Assembly (NCBI GenBank): GCA_029688905.1
Contig: JARULB010000006.1
Coordinates: 124,001-188,000, forward strand
Direction of reading: 5' to 3'
Origin: Balneolales bacterium ANBcel1
GTDB lineage: Bacteria > Bacteroidota > Rhodothermia > Balneolales > Natronogracilivirgulaceae
DNA: 64,000 nucleotides
The notes beneath the pieces were generated by a model. The model saw only the letters and a program-made list of their open reading frames with translations, did no database searches and was not told the origin of the DNA. Positions 44,965-53,642 of this stretch are shown here, piece by piece (position 1 is the stretch's first letter; each line of letters begins with the position of its first letter). The translations under genes were made by a program, and so were the position numbers.

Positions 44965-46380
44965 TTACTCTTGCGCTTCCGCGTACCGGTCTGCGATGCT
45001 TTCCAGTTGCTCCTGGATGCGCTCCTCCGGCCACCATTCACCGCGAATCATCACACCTGCCCGCTCACGAACTGCCGCGATATCGACCAGCGGATTGGCC
45101 TCGAGCAGAATCAGATCTGCCCGGCGTCCTTCTTCCACCGTACCGAATGCATCGGGTGTATTCAGATATCCCGCAGGATTGCGGGTTCCGGTGACCAACA
45201 CGTCGAACGGAGTGAGACCGGCTGCCACCATCATCTCCATCTCGTGATGGATGGAAAATCCCGGCACGTTGAAAAACTGGGGAGCGTCGGATCCCAGCGC
45301 GATGGGCGCGTTATGTTCATGCATCGCCTTTAGCAAATCGCGCCGGACCTGCACAAGTCGTTGTGCCGCTTCCTGCTGAAAATCGTCTCGTGCCTGAAAG
45401 TTATGCTTGGCCTCCACCCAGTGATCCAGCACACTCTGGGGCATGTAGCGCATTTCCGGCCATTGGATCATCTCTTCAGGAGCTTCCGGCGATGCCAGAT
45501 GCTCAACGAGGCTGAGCGTCGGTATATTCCAGGTACCGGCCTCAATGGTTCGTTCGATCGCCTCATGCATCCGCTCTTCATCGATCAGGTCCACAACGCC
45601 GCTCCCAAAAAAGCCGGGATTGCGATCAGCGGCGTCCGGATGCTCTTTCGCCATGAATTCAACGTAGCGGTCGAAATGATCGATGGATGCCTGATGCACC
45701 TCCAGTGCTCCCAGAAGGCCGACTTCCTCGGGGATATGGCCTCCAAACGGAATTCCTGCCGCATGCGCTTCATCCACCAGGGCCTCGTACGCATCCGCCC
45801 GAATATTTCCGATTTTGATCAGGTCGAATCCGGCTTCGACAAATTCATGCACGGCTTCGCGAGCTTCATCCGGACCCGGGATGTTATTGGGGCTGGTCCA
45901 CGGTGTGGCGGCGGTGACATGCGGTCCGGGGATTTCACCATTGTCGATCCGTTCGATAAGTTCAAGATGGTATTCGTGTCCCGACATGTTTCGCACGGTG
46001 GTCACGCCATTTGAAATATAGAGAAAAAGCATGTCTTCGGCGTATTGCGGATCATCGGGGCCGGGGATGTGTCCGTGCATTTCCGCCAGGCCGGGCATCA
46101 GGTAACGCCCGGAGCCGTCGATAACATTTGCGCCCTCGGGAATTTCGACCTGGTCGGTCGGGCCCACCGTTGCAATCTGATCGTTGCGCACAACCACCGT
46201 ATGATTTTCCAGAACCAGTTCCGTGTGCATCGGTACCACCGTCACATCTGTGAAGGCATACAGTCCGGGGATGGTGACCTCCTCTTGCTCGCAAGCCGTT
46301 AATGCAACCGCCAATAACATGACCGTCATCGTCATGGAAATCCCATACCGTTGTTGAAACAGCTTCAAAATGTTCATCAT
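44965..46380 (-). CDS. Amidohydrolase-family lipoprotein
   Basis: 471 residues from the ATG at 46380, chosen because it opens a lipoprotein signal (MTMTVMLLAVALTACEQ). Metal-dependent hydrolase of the imidazolonepropionase/prolidase-like branch: LMPGLAEMHGHIPG (HxH metal ligands), IKIGN (possible carbamylated Lys), GGHIPEEVGL, and the terminal APIALGSDAP with the metal Asp. The C-terminus (AGYLNTPDAFGTVEEGRRADLILL) is typical. Such enzymes often cleave cyclic amides or Xaa-Pro dipeptides; the substrate here is unknown. Surface or periplasmic location is predicted. Confidence 0.9.
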   Translation of the reverse strand: MMNILKLFQQRYGISMTMTVMLLAVALTACEQEEVTIPGLYAFTDVTVVPMHTELVLENHTVVVRNDQIATVGPTDQVEIPEGANVIDGSGRYLMPGLAEMHGHIPGPDDPQYAEDMLFLYISNGVTTVRNMSGHEYHLELIERIDNGEIPGPHVTAATPWTSPNNIPGPDEAREAVHEFVEAGFDLIKIGNIRADAYEALVDEAHAAGIPFGGHIPEEVGLLGALEVHQASIDHFDRYVEFMAKEHPDAADRNPGFFGSGVVDLIDEERMHEAIERTIEAGTWNIPTLSLVEHLASPEAPEEMIQWPEMRYMPQSVLDHWVEAKHNFQARDDFQQEAAQRLVQVRRDLLKAMHEHNAPIALGSDAPQFFNVPGFSIHHEMEMMVAAGLTPFDVLVTGTRNPAGYLNTPDAFGTVEEGRRADLILLEANPLVDIAAVRERAGVMIRGEWWPEERIQEQLESIADRYAEAQE

Positions 46381-46800
46381 TTCCTCCGTTCCGTTGATTC
46401 GACTTGTTTCGATTTTTACCTGGATTAATGGCACAAATCTCTGTTATACTGACACATAAGTGTTTAACAAGATTCGAACCTGTCAGAATTCCGTCACCTT
46501 TGAAACCGTCATCTGGTCAAATGCCCGGCCGCATTCATCCGAACATCACGAGTTTAAAACTGCTTGTGCCGAGCGGTCTGATTTCCTCTTAAGCCCCTGC
46601 TGCACATCCATCAGCAGGTTAAACACAGAGATTCGCAACCATACAGTGCTGTTCCAAATTGATTAGCGGCAAGCCGGCTCTCCGTACATCATTCCGGTGG
46701 ATTGTGGTGTGCAATATCCGGATTACCGATATTACAGTTAGGGTGTCAGACACATATCATGGGCACCTGCGGCACCCCTATCACTCGTGATGGCTTTATT
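46381..46800. other. Intergenic region, divergent
   Basis: About 420 bases between the amidohydrolase (minus) and the WYL regulator (plus). It contains a short inverted repeat CCTGCTG-9-CAGCAGG (about 46596-46618) without a T run. The likely promoters are AT-rich parts near 46440-46460 and 46720-46790. No gene seen; the in-frame extension of the WYL gene upstream of 46801 does not look coding. Confidence 0.4.
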
Positions 46801-47760
46801 ATGAACCGGATTGACCGACTTACCGCGATTATTACCTATTTGCAGGGTCGCAACTTCACCAGCGTTGACGAATTGTCCGGGCGATACGGAATTACCCCGA
46901 GAACCGTCTACCGTGACTTATCCGCCCTGCAGGAGGCCGGAGTCCCGCTTGGATCGGAACCGGGCAAAGGCTATTTCATCGTCAAAGGTTACCACCTTCC
47001 TCCCGTAATGTTTAACCGGGAAGAGGCCGCTTCCCTGCTGACGGCCGGACGCCTGATGCAGAAATGGGATCACACAGAGCTTGGCCGGGCCTACAGCAAC
47101 GCGCTCAACAAAATCAGGGCCATTCTGCCTCCTTCCGACAAAGAGTATCTTGAAACACTGGAACAGCACATCGCCCCGTTTCCACAAACCAATTCGCATC
47201 AGCCAAGACCGGATCTCCGATTCTTCAACATGCTCCAAAATGCCGTTATCAAACAGGTAATCGTAGAACTTGTCTATCACTCTCCTTACGGAAAAGGAAA
47301 AACGACACGACGTATCGAACCACTGGGACTTCTGGTCATGGGCGATTACTGGTACCTGGCAGGATGGTGCCAAATAAGAAACGATTACCGGACATTTCGA
47401 CTGGATCGTATGGAATCTTGTGCCCTCACAAAAAAGACATGTAGCAGTAACCACACATTAAAGGAGTATTATGAACGCCATCTTCACCGGGAAAATGAGA
47501 TTGAAGAGGTGGTGGTCCGTTTCGAGCGAGAAGTTATGCGCTTTATGGGTGATCAAAAATACTGGTACGGCTGGGCATGGGAGAAGAGCGTGCCGGATGG
47601 TGTGGAGGTGACCTTTTTGTGCAATCAATGCGAGTATATCTGTCGCTGGCTGTTGACCTGGGGGGATAGTGCAACCGTAATCCGGCCACATCGCATCCAG
47701 GAAAAAATGTATGATCTTGCCCGGGAACTGAGCCGGCATCACAACACAGAAAGGCCGTAA
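46801..47760 (+). CDS. HTH- and WYL-domain transcriptional regulator
   Basis: 319 residues from the ATG at 46801. N-terminal DeoR-type helix-turn-helix (RIDRLTAIITYLQ, then YGITPRTVYRDLSALQEAGVPL). The WYL domain in the middle contains the DYWYLAGWCQ signature and RTFRLDRMES. The C-terminal WCX region is present. WYL domains bind nucleic acids or small ligands and control stress and defence genes. It stands about 80 bases before a DinB-family gene on the same strand, which is a plausible target or partner. Confidence 0.92.
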   Translation: MNRIDRLTAIITYLQGRNFTSVDELSGRYGITPRTVYRDLSALQEAGVPLGSEPGKGYFIVKGYHLPPVMFNREEAASLLTAGRLMQKWDHTELGRAYSNALNKIRAILPPSDKEYLETLEQHIAPFPQTNSHQPRPDLRFFNMLQNAVIKQVIVELVYHSPYGKGKTTRRIEPLGLLVMGDYWYLAGWCQIRNDYRTFRLDRMESCALTKKTCSSNHTLKEYYERHLHRENEIEEVVVRFEREVMRFMGDQKYWYGWAWEKSVPDGVEVTFLCNQCEYICRWLLTWGDSATVIRPHRIQEKMYDLARELSRHHNTERP

Positions 47761-47842
47761 AAAAAAGTATGACGGGTTTGACACAGGGTTGTCAGTGGGA
47801 CCTCCTAATTTGGTTTTAACCTTTAACAAATCCTTGAAAATT

Positions 47843-48343
47843 ATGAAAAACGAGACCTTCTCAACCCATGTGATCACCCCTGAACAAATGCTGGAACACT
47901 GGCAGGGCCACCGAAACCTCACCCGCCGAGTGATTGAAGCCTTTCCCGGCGATTCGTTGTTCACCCACACCATTGGCGGAATGAGGCCTTTTTCCGAAAT
48001 GGCCGTTGAGTTGATACAGGTTGCCGGTCCGGGTATATCTGCCATTGTATCCGGGCAATGGAAAGAGTTCGGTGATATGTCGGATTTTAAGGCCGAAACC
48101 TCCCCCAAAACCAAAGATGAACTGCTCGCACTCTGGGACCGGGTCACCGAACACATCAACGAATTGTGGCCAAAGATTTCGGAAGAGCGGTTTCAGCAAA
48201 AAGAGATCGCTTTCGGGCAGTACGAAGGCGAAATCTGGTCACATCTCTGCTATTTCATCGACAATGAGATCCACCACCGGGGCCAGGCCTACGTCTATCT
48301 GCGCGACCTCGGAGTTGAGCCACCCTTCTTCTGGGAACGGTAA
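47843..48343 (+). CDS. DinB-family protein
   Basis: 166 residues from the ATG at 47843 (in-frame codons upstream run back towards the WYL gene and are not needed). Four-helix bundle of the DinB/YfiT type: MLEHWQGHRNLTRRVIEAFPGD, a middle His region, and the C-terminal HHRGQAYVYLRDLGVEPP motif with metal-binding His. DinB proteins are often metal-dependent thiol transferases (for example bacillithiol) or stress proteins. The substrate is unknown. Probably co-regulated with the WYL regulator upstream. Confidence 0.9.
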   Translation: MKNETFSTHVITPEQMLEHWQGHRNLTRRVIEAFPGDSLFTHTIGGMRPFSEMAVELIQVAGPGISAIVSGQWKEFGDMSDFKAETSPKTKDELLALWDRVTEHINELWPKISEERFQQKEIAFGQYEGEIWSHLCYFIDNEIHHRGQAYVYLRDLGVEPPFFWER

Positions 48344-48368
48344 CCATTTTTTTCTTTTTCCGAACCGG

Positions 48369-48404
48369 GTACAATCCGGAGTCTTTGCGCGCACCGGATT
48401 GTAC
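48369..48404. repeat. Perfect 11-bp inverted repeat
   Basis: GTACAATCCGG (48369-48379) and CCGGATTGTAC (48394-48404) with a 14-base loop, starting 25 bases after the dinB-like stop. There is no T run on either strand, so it is not a classical terminator; it may be an mRNA 3' end stabiliser or a protein site. Confidence 0.6.
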
Positions 48405-48456
48405 TCGCAATGCTTTTGAAAAGCTGATATTTCCTAACTATCGTTTCCCGGGGCCA

Positions 48457-48544
48457 GACGGCTCCGGGTGCCGTTATTTTCTTGCCGGGATGCTTGCCCA
48501 ACCAGCGCGCTACTTGGCCGGACGGTGCCGGGTGACGTTATATT
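48457..48544. repeat. Imperfect 24-bp direct repeat
   Basis: Two copies, 48457-48480 and 48521-48544, sharing GACGG.(2)CCGGGTG.CGTTAT with four differences by my reading, each preceded by GGCC. They lie in a 360-base stretch (48344-48707) without a gene, upstream of the repeat lipoprotein. Confidence 0.4.
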
Positions 48545-48707
48545 ACGCCCACCGGCCGCTGCATTAAACCGGTGGCATCTTGATACTGCCCTAATTACAT
48601 TACCTTAAGCAGGGTTCTCCATTTACTATTACAAACCCGTCAGCACCCCTCTGCTTTTTTTTTGACTTGTTCCGCGAAGTCTTTTTTTTACCAAAACAAA
48701 ATTATTT

Positions 48708-50390
48708 ATGACCTACCTCAACAGCGCGCTCATTTTTTTATCTGCCTTCCTGCTTATACAGTGCGACGTCACCTCGACCGGCGACACCACCGAAGATCGG
48801 GACGATGAGCAGGAAGAAGAACAGGTTACTCGTACCGTTTCCGATATTGATGGCAACGAGTATCGCACCATCATAATCGGTGAGATGGAGTGGATGGCGC
48901 ACAACCTGCGCACCACCAGTTATACTAATGGAAACAGCATCCCCACCGGACTTTCCAACGACGACTGGGCAACCACCCGTGATGGGGCCTACGCCATTTA
49001 CGACCACGAGGCGGAAAACACCGCCGGCATCGATTCACCTGAAGAGATGATTGAAATATTTGGCCTGCTTTACAACCGCTATGCCATTGAGCAGGACAAT
49101 ATTTGTCCGTCCGGATGGAGCGTTCCCTCACGCGACGACTGGCAGGAACTGATTGATTACCTGATCGATCAACACGGATACAGCAATGAAAGAGACGACC
49201 CAAAAAGCGTGGGCCAGGCTTTGAAAGTCGCCCGGCAGATCCGGCACCCTTACGGCGGTCCATACGACACCGATGAACACCCGCGATGGGAGCTTAACTC
49301 GGATCATTACGGTCTTGACCCATTCGGCTTTTCAGGTCTGCCGGCCGGACTGCGTTCTCAAACCGGAAATTATGGCAGCATCGGAACCCATGCTTTCTGG
49401 TGGAGTTTAACCGATGAAGAGCTCTCGCCCATGTCGTCTCCTTTCACCACGATGACAAGTACCCATAACTACATGGGGTACAATGCGGTAATCAACGACC
49501 GGTCGGGTTTGTCGGTGCGCTGCGTCAGAGAGGCGCCCCGCGAGGAACCGGATGAGGATAACGGAGATCATGACGATGATAACGGCGACCAGGATGATGG
49601 CGATGATAATGGTGACCATGACGATGATAACGGTGACCAGGATGATGAAGATGAACACATTACCGACCGTGACGGCAACCAGTACAAAACGGTGATCATC
49701 GACAATCAGGAGTGGATGGCCGAGAATCTGAGGGTAACCCGTTATGCCAATGGTGATGAAATTGCCACCGACCTGAATACTGATCAATGGCCGTTCACCC
49801 GTGTTACAGAGCAGGGCGCGTTCAGTATTTATCCCCATACGGGCGGACCAAGAGACGGCGATATTGAAGGCATTGATTCCGATGAAGCAATGGCCGAAGC
49901 ATATGGATTGCTCTACAACTGGTATGCTGTCACGGATCCCAGGGGCTTGTGTCCTGAGGGATGGCATGTTCCAGGTGAGCAAGAGTGGCTACGGTTGATC
50001 GAATATGTTGAAAGCCAGGGCTTTCCGAACGAATCAAGGAACACGGACGGAGCAGGGAATGCTTTGAAGTCCTGTCGCCAGGCGGGATCTCCCCTGGGCG
50101 ATAATTGCGATACCGGCCAGCATCCCAGATGGAATGAAATTGATCCTCTGATGGGCGGAAATCACTATGGCACCGATCATTTCGGATTCTCTGCGCTGCC
50201 AGCAGGCGGCCGATCCGGTAACACCGGCGGGTACTTCGAGATCGGAGCCCAGGCCCGCTTCTGGAGTGCCGATGAAAACAACGAGCTTATGGCACATGCG
50301 TTTTATCTGGCCCAGGCCTCAGGGCATGTGCCTGGTATTCCCATGGAGAAGCCCAACGGCATGTCCGTTCGTTGTGTGCGGGAAGAATAG
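48708..50390 (+). CDS. Lipoprotein with two Fibrobacter-type paralogous domains
   Basis: 560 residues. Lipoprotein signal ends LSAFLLIQC. Two copies of the Fibrobacter succinogenes major paralogous domain follow (about residues 43-275 and 322-560). Each starts D(I/R)DGN(E/Q)Y(R/K)T and contains EWMA.NLR, a LLYN.YA strand, CP.GW.VP, HYG.D.FGFS.LPAG.R and ends SVRCVRE. The linker between them is an almost pure Asp/Gly/Asn/His/Gln tract encoded by a tandem DNA repeat. Function of these domains is not known; surface display and binding are presumed. Both copies look intact. Confidence 0.92.
   Translation: MTYLNSALIFLSAFLLIQCDVTSTGDTTEDRDDEQEEEQVTRTVSDIDGNEYRTIIIGEMEWMAHNLRTTSYTNGNSIPTGLSNDDWATTRDGAYAIYDHEAENTAGIDSPEEMIEIFGLLYNRYAIEQDNICPSGWSVPSRDDWQELIDYLIDQHGYSNERDDPKSVGQALKVARQIRHPYGGPYDTDEHPRWELNSDHYGLDPFGFSGLPAGLRSQTGNYGSIGTHAFWWSLTDEELSPMSSPFTTMTSTHNYMGYNAVINDRSGLSVRCVREAPREEPDEDNGDHDDDNGDQDDGDDNGDHDDDNGDQDDEDEHITDRDGNQYKTVIIDNQEWMAENLRVTRYANGDEIATDLNTDQWPFTRVTEQGAFSIYPHTGGPRDGDIEGIDSDEAMAEAYGLLYNWYAVTDPRGLCPEGWHVPGEQEWLRLIEYVESQGFPNESRNTDGAGNALKSCRQAGSPLGDNCDTGQHPRWNEIDPLMGGNHYGTDHFGFSALPAGGRSGNTGGYFEIGAQARFWSADENNELMAHAFYLAQASGHVPGIPMEKPNGMSVRCVREE
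49557..49647 (+). repeat. Tandem 48-bp period repeat in linker
   Basis: Two 43-bp copies (49557-49599 and 49605-49647) five bases apart, nearly identical, encoding DNGDHDDDNGDQDD twice within the linker of the paralogous-domain lipoprotein. In-frame length change by slippage or recombination would alter linker length without breaking the gene. Confidence 0.85.
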
Positions 50391-50419
50391 TCCGGTTGTT
50401 GCCGTGTCTGTGCCGCAAT

Positions 50420-50463
50420 AAAAAAACGGCCGGGAGCCCCAGTCCTATCAGGCCCCCGGCCGT
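50420..50463 (-). terminator. Intrinsic terminator of the cysD-cysNC unit
   Basis: Inverted repeat ACGGCCGGG (50426-50434) and CCCGGCCGT (50455-50463), followed on the minus-strand transcript by seven U (plus-strand A run 50420-50426). It lies about 30 bases after the cysNC stop. Confidence 0.88.
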
Positions 50464-50493
50464 CCGCCACCAACCGACATGTGTTGTCTGTGT

Positions 50494-52641
50494 TTATTTC
50501 AGTTCGCGGATAATCAGAGACACCGCTTCATCCACTGGCATGGAATCCGTGTCGATGAGCAGAGCGTCTTCTCCCGGCGGTTCATGGGAGGCGTCATACC
50601 CCGTTAGCCCGCGGATTTCTCCTTTTTCTGCTTTTTTATACAGGCCCTTCGGGTCACGGGCGATCAGCGTTTCCCGGCTTGCCGTAACATGTATCTCCGT
50701 AAAACGGCTTTCGGGAAACAACGCCTTAACAGCTTCGCGATCGGCCCGATACGGCGACACGAAGGTGCAGATGACCACATTGCCATGCTCGAAGAAGAGC
50801 CTTGCCAGTTCACCGACCCTGCGGATATTTTCCCTGCGACCGGCCGGATCAAAACCCAGATCACGGTTCAGCCCGTGCCTGACCTGGTCACCGTCCAGCA
50901 GCATGGTACGGCGCCCCTCATCCCACAACGTACGCTCCAGCGCCTTTGCAATGGTCGTTTTTCCGGCGCCGGACGGACCGGTGAACCAAAGGACTCTGGC
51001 CGTGTGCCCGTTCCGTTCTTCCCGTTCGGTTCGCCCGATATTCCACGGCTCCGGGAATACCTGCCGGCTGCCCGGTGTATCCACAGAAACCCTTCCGGGT
51101 GCTTCTGCCGAATCCCTGCCAGGCCCAACCGCCTTACTCTCCGGCAATTGATCCACACTCTCCGGTGCCGTTGTACTGCTGCTGCGAATCATGCCCGCAC
51201 CGACCGTCACATTGGTATCGGGATCGATCAGTACAAAGCTGCCGGTGGCGTTGTTGAGCTTGTAGGCATCGAAAAAGACCGGCTGTGCCGTCTCCAGGCA
51301 GATCCGCCCGATTTCGTTCAAAGTAAGGGTATCGGTCTCTTCACGGTGCAGTGAATCCACATTAATCCGGTATCGGACCCCCGTAACGCGGACCGGGGTT
51401 GTCCGAGTGGTATGCATCACGAGATAGTCCTTGTCTGTTCGAAGCGGCTCCTTGTTCATCCAGCTCACTGTCGCCTCGAACCGGGTTTTAACGTTCGGGA
51501 CATTGTTCCTGCGAACCAGCATATCCCCTCTGCTGATATCAATTTCGTCGGCAATTTCCAGCACTACCGATTCCCCGGCTTTTGCCCGCTCGGCGGCTCC
51601 GTCGGGATTCTGGATGGAAACGATCCGGGAGGTTGCACCCGACGGGAGTATCTTCACCTCCTCGCCCACTTCGACCGATCCCGAGACTACCCGCCCGGCA
51701 AACCCGCGGTAATCCTGATCGGGTCGAATGACATACTGCACCGGAAATCGGAAATCATTGGGGTTCTTGCGCGAGCCCACCCGCACATGCTCCAGGTGAT
51801 GCAGCAGCGTCGCTCCCCGGTACCACGGCATCCGCTCGCCGCTGTTCACGATGTTGTCGCCGTTTAGCGCCGAAATGGGTATATAGGTGATATCATCCAC
51901 TTCCAGATTCTCTGAAAACGCCTTGAAGTCATCGGTGATTTCGTTGAACCGCTCTTCGCTGTAATCGACCAGGTCCATTTTGTTGACGGCTACCACAAGG
52001 TGCGGAATCTGCAACAGGGAAGAGAGAAACGCGTGGCGCCGGCTCTGGGTGAGCACGCCTTTCCGGGCATCGATCAGGATGATGGCAAGGTCGGCCGTCG
52101 ATGCGCCGGTCACCATATTCCGGGTATATTGCTCATGGCCCGGGGTATCGGCAATGATGAACTTGCGGCGGGGAGTCGCGAAATAGCGATAGGCAACATC
52201 GATGGTAATACCCTGTTCCCGCTCGGCCCTGAGTCCGTCGGTGAGCAGTGCCAGGTTGACCGGTCCCTCGCCCCGGTTCCGGGTGGTCGTCTCCAGCGCC
52301 TCCCACTGATCCTCGAATATCGACTTGCTGTCGTACAGCAGCCTTCCGATGAGCGTGCTCTTGCCATCATCCACACTGCCGGCGGTGGTGAAGCGGAGCA
52401 GGTCCATGTTCAGGTATGCGGGATCGACCCCATCGGGGACGGCCTCGCTCGTCAACTCCGGCCGCCCGGCATTGTTTGCATGGGTGGATGAGGATGAAGC
52501 CGATGCCTGGCCCGCGTCAGAGTGCTTCCGTTCTGCGGATCCCTTCCCGGTTTCGGTCCGGTTTATGCGGCCGGTTTCCTCTCCGGATCGCCGGTTTCGG
52601 GAGGATGTTCCATTGGTCGTAGTCTGTTTTTTGATACTCAT
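50494..52641 (-). CDS. cysN: Sulfate adenylyltransferase large subunit fused to APS kinase (CysNC)
   Basis: Bifunctional 715-residue protein. The EF-Tu-like GTPase part has TAGSVDDGKSTLIGR (P-loop), ADTPGHEQY and AVNKMDLV; with CysD it makes APS from sulfate and ATP. After a polar linker of about 60 residues comes an APS kinase domain with FTGPSGAGKTT, GDQVRHGLNRDLGF and RENIRRVGE, which makes PAPS. The start is the ATG at 52641, one base after the cysD stop, so the pair is translationally coupled. The first about 70 residues (after MSIKKQTTT) are a low-complexity Ser/Thr/Arg/Glu extension. Belongs to the unit behind attenuator 2. Confidence 0.96.
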   Translation of the reverse strand: MSIKKQTTTNGTSSRNRRSGEETGRINRTETGKGSAERKHSDAGQASASSSSTHANNAGRPELTSEAVPDGVDPAYLNMDLLRFTTAGSVDDGKSTLIGRLLYDSKSIFEDQWEALETTTRNRGEGPVNLALLTDGLRAEREQGITIDVAYRYFATPRRKFIIADTPGHEQYTRNMVTGASTADLAIILIDARKGVLTQSRRHAFLSSLLQIPHLVVAVNKMDLVDYSEERFNEITDDFKAFSENLEVDDITYIPISALNGDNIVNSGERMPWYRGATLLHHLEHVRVGSRKNPNDFRFPVQYVIRPDQDYRGFAGRVVSGSVEVGEEVKILPSGATSRIVSIQNPDGAAERAKAGESVVLEIADEIDISRGDMLVRRNNVPNVKTRFEATVSWMNKEPLRTDKDYLVMHTTRTTPVRVTGVRYRINVDSLHREETDTLTLNEIGRICLETAQPVFFDAYKLNNATGSFVLIDPDTNVTVGAGMIRSSSTTAPESVDQLPESKAVGPGRDSAEAPGRVSVDTPGSRQVFPEPWNIGRTEREERNGHTARVLWFTGPSGAGKTTIAKALERTLWDEGRRTMLLDGDQVRHGLNRDLGFDPAGRRENIRRVGELARLFFEHGNVVICTFVSPYRADREAVKALFPESRFTEIHVTASRETLIARDPKGLYKKAEKGEIRGLTGYDASHEPPGEDALLIDTDSMPVDEAVSLIIRELK

Positions 52642-52642
52642 A

Positions 52643-53566
52643 TTAAAAATACCCCTGTACTTTACGATCTTCCATGGCCGCCTCCGACCGTTTATCGTCA
52701 TGTCGGTTTCCCCGTTCGGTTACCCGGGCCGCTGCCACCTCGGCTATGATTTCCTCCATGGTGGACGCGTGTGAAAGTACCGCGCCGGTGCAGGTAGCGT
52801 CTCCGATGGTGCGAAACCTTACCACCTTATCCTCAGGCTCCTCTTCCGGATATCTTGAAATAAAATTGGTATCGGCCAGCCAGGTGCCGCGCCGATTGAA
52901 CACCTTGCGCGTATGGGAAAAATAGAGAGATGGAATGGGGATCCGCTCGGCGGCGATATACTGCCAGATATCCATCTCGGTCCAGTTGCTAAGCGGGAAC
53001 ACACGGAAGTGTTCGCCCACATTCTTGCGCCCGTTGAACAGGCTCCAGAGCTCGGGACGCTGGTTCTTGGGATCCCATTGTCCGAAAGCGTTGCGGTGTG
53101 AGAAAAACCGCTCCTTGGCGCGGGCTTTCTCCTCGTCACGACGGCCGCCGCCGAGTGCGCAATCCGCCTGATGCCGTTTAAGCGTATCCAGCAGGGTGAC
53201 GGTCTGCAGCGCGTTTCTGCTGGCCTCCGGACCGGTTTCCTCCCGTACGCGGCCCTCTCTAATGCTCTCCTCCACACTTCCCACAATCAGACGGGCGCCG
53301 GTACGCCGCACCAGTTCGTCCCGGAATTCGATCGTTTCTCGAAAATTATGACCGGTGTCGATGTGCATCAGCGGAAACGGGAACCGGCCGGGGCGAAATG
53401 CCTTGACGGCCAGATGAACCATGACAATGGAGTCCTTTCCACCCGAAAATAGCAGAACCGGACGCTCAAACTGCGCCGCCACTTCCCGCATGATGAACAG
53501 GGCCTCTTCTTCCAGTACTTTAAGGTGAGAGTTGCGCGGTGCTTCGATTTTTGTTACGTGTTGCAT
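52643..53566 (-). CDS. cysD: Sulfate adenylyltransferase small subunit CysD
   Basis: ATP-sulfurylase catalytic subunit of the PAPS-reductase-like PP-loop family, 307 residues. LLFSGGKDSIVMVHLA is the PP-loop, with HIDTGHNFRETIEFRD, GGRRDEEKARAKER and the C-terminal FRTIGDATCTGAV region typical of CysD. It works with CysN, whose GTPase drives the reaction. Preceded by the permease gene on the same strand with a 76-base gap. Confidence 0.98.
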   Translation of the reverse strand: MQHVTKIEAPRNSHLKVLEEEALFIMREVAAQFERPVLLFSGGKDSIVMVHLAVKAFRPGRFPFPLMHIDTGHNFRETIEFRDELVRRTGARLIVGSVEESIREGRVREETGPEASRNALQTVTLLDTLKRHQADCALGGGRRDEEKARAKERFFSHRNAFGQWDPKNQRPELWSLFNGRKNVGEHFRVFPLSNWTEMDIWQYIAAERIPIPSLYFSHTRKVFNRRGTWLADTNFISRYPEEEPEDKVVRFRTIGDATCTGAVLSHASTMEEIIAEVAAARVTERGNRHDDKRSEAAMEDRKVQGYF

Positions 53567-53642
53567 GGGTTGATGTTTGTATTGTTTAAGTCAGTTTTTC
53601 AGTTTCAATTAAAAAATTGCCGGACAATTGATTGACCCCGGT

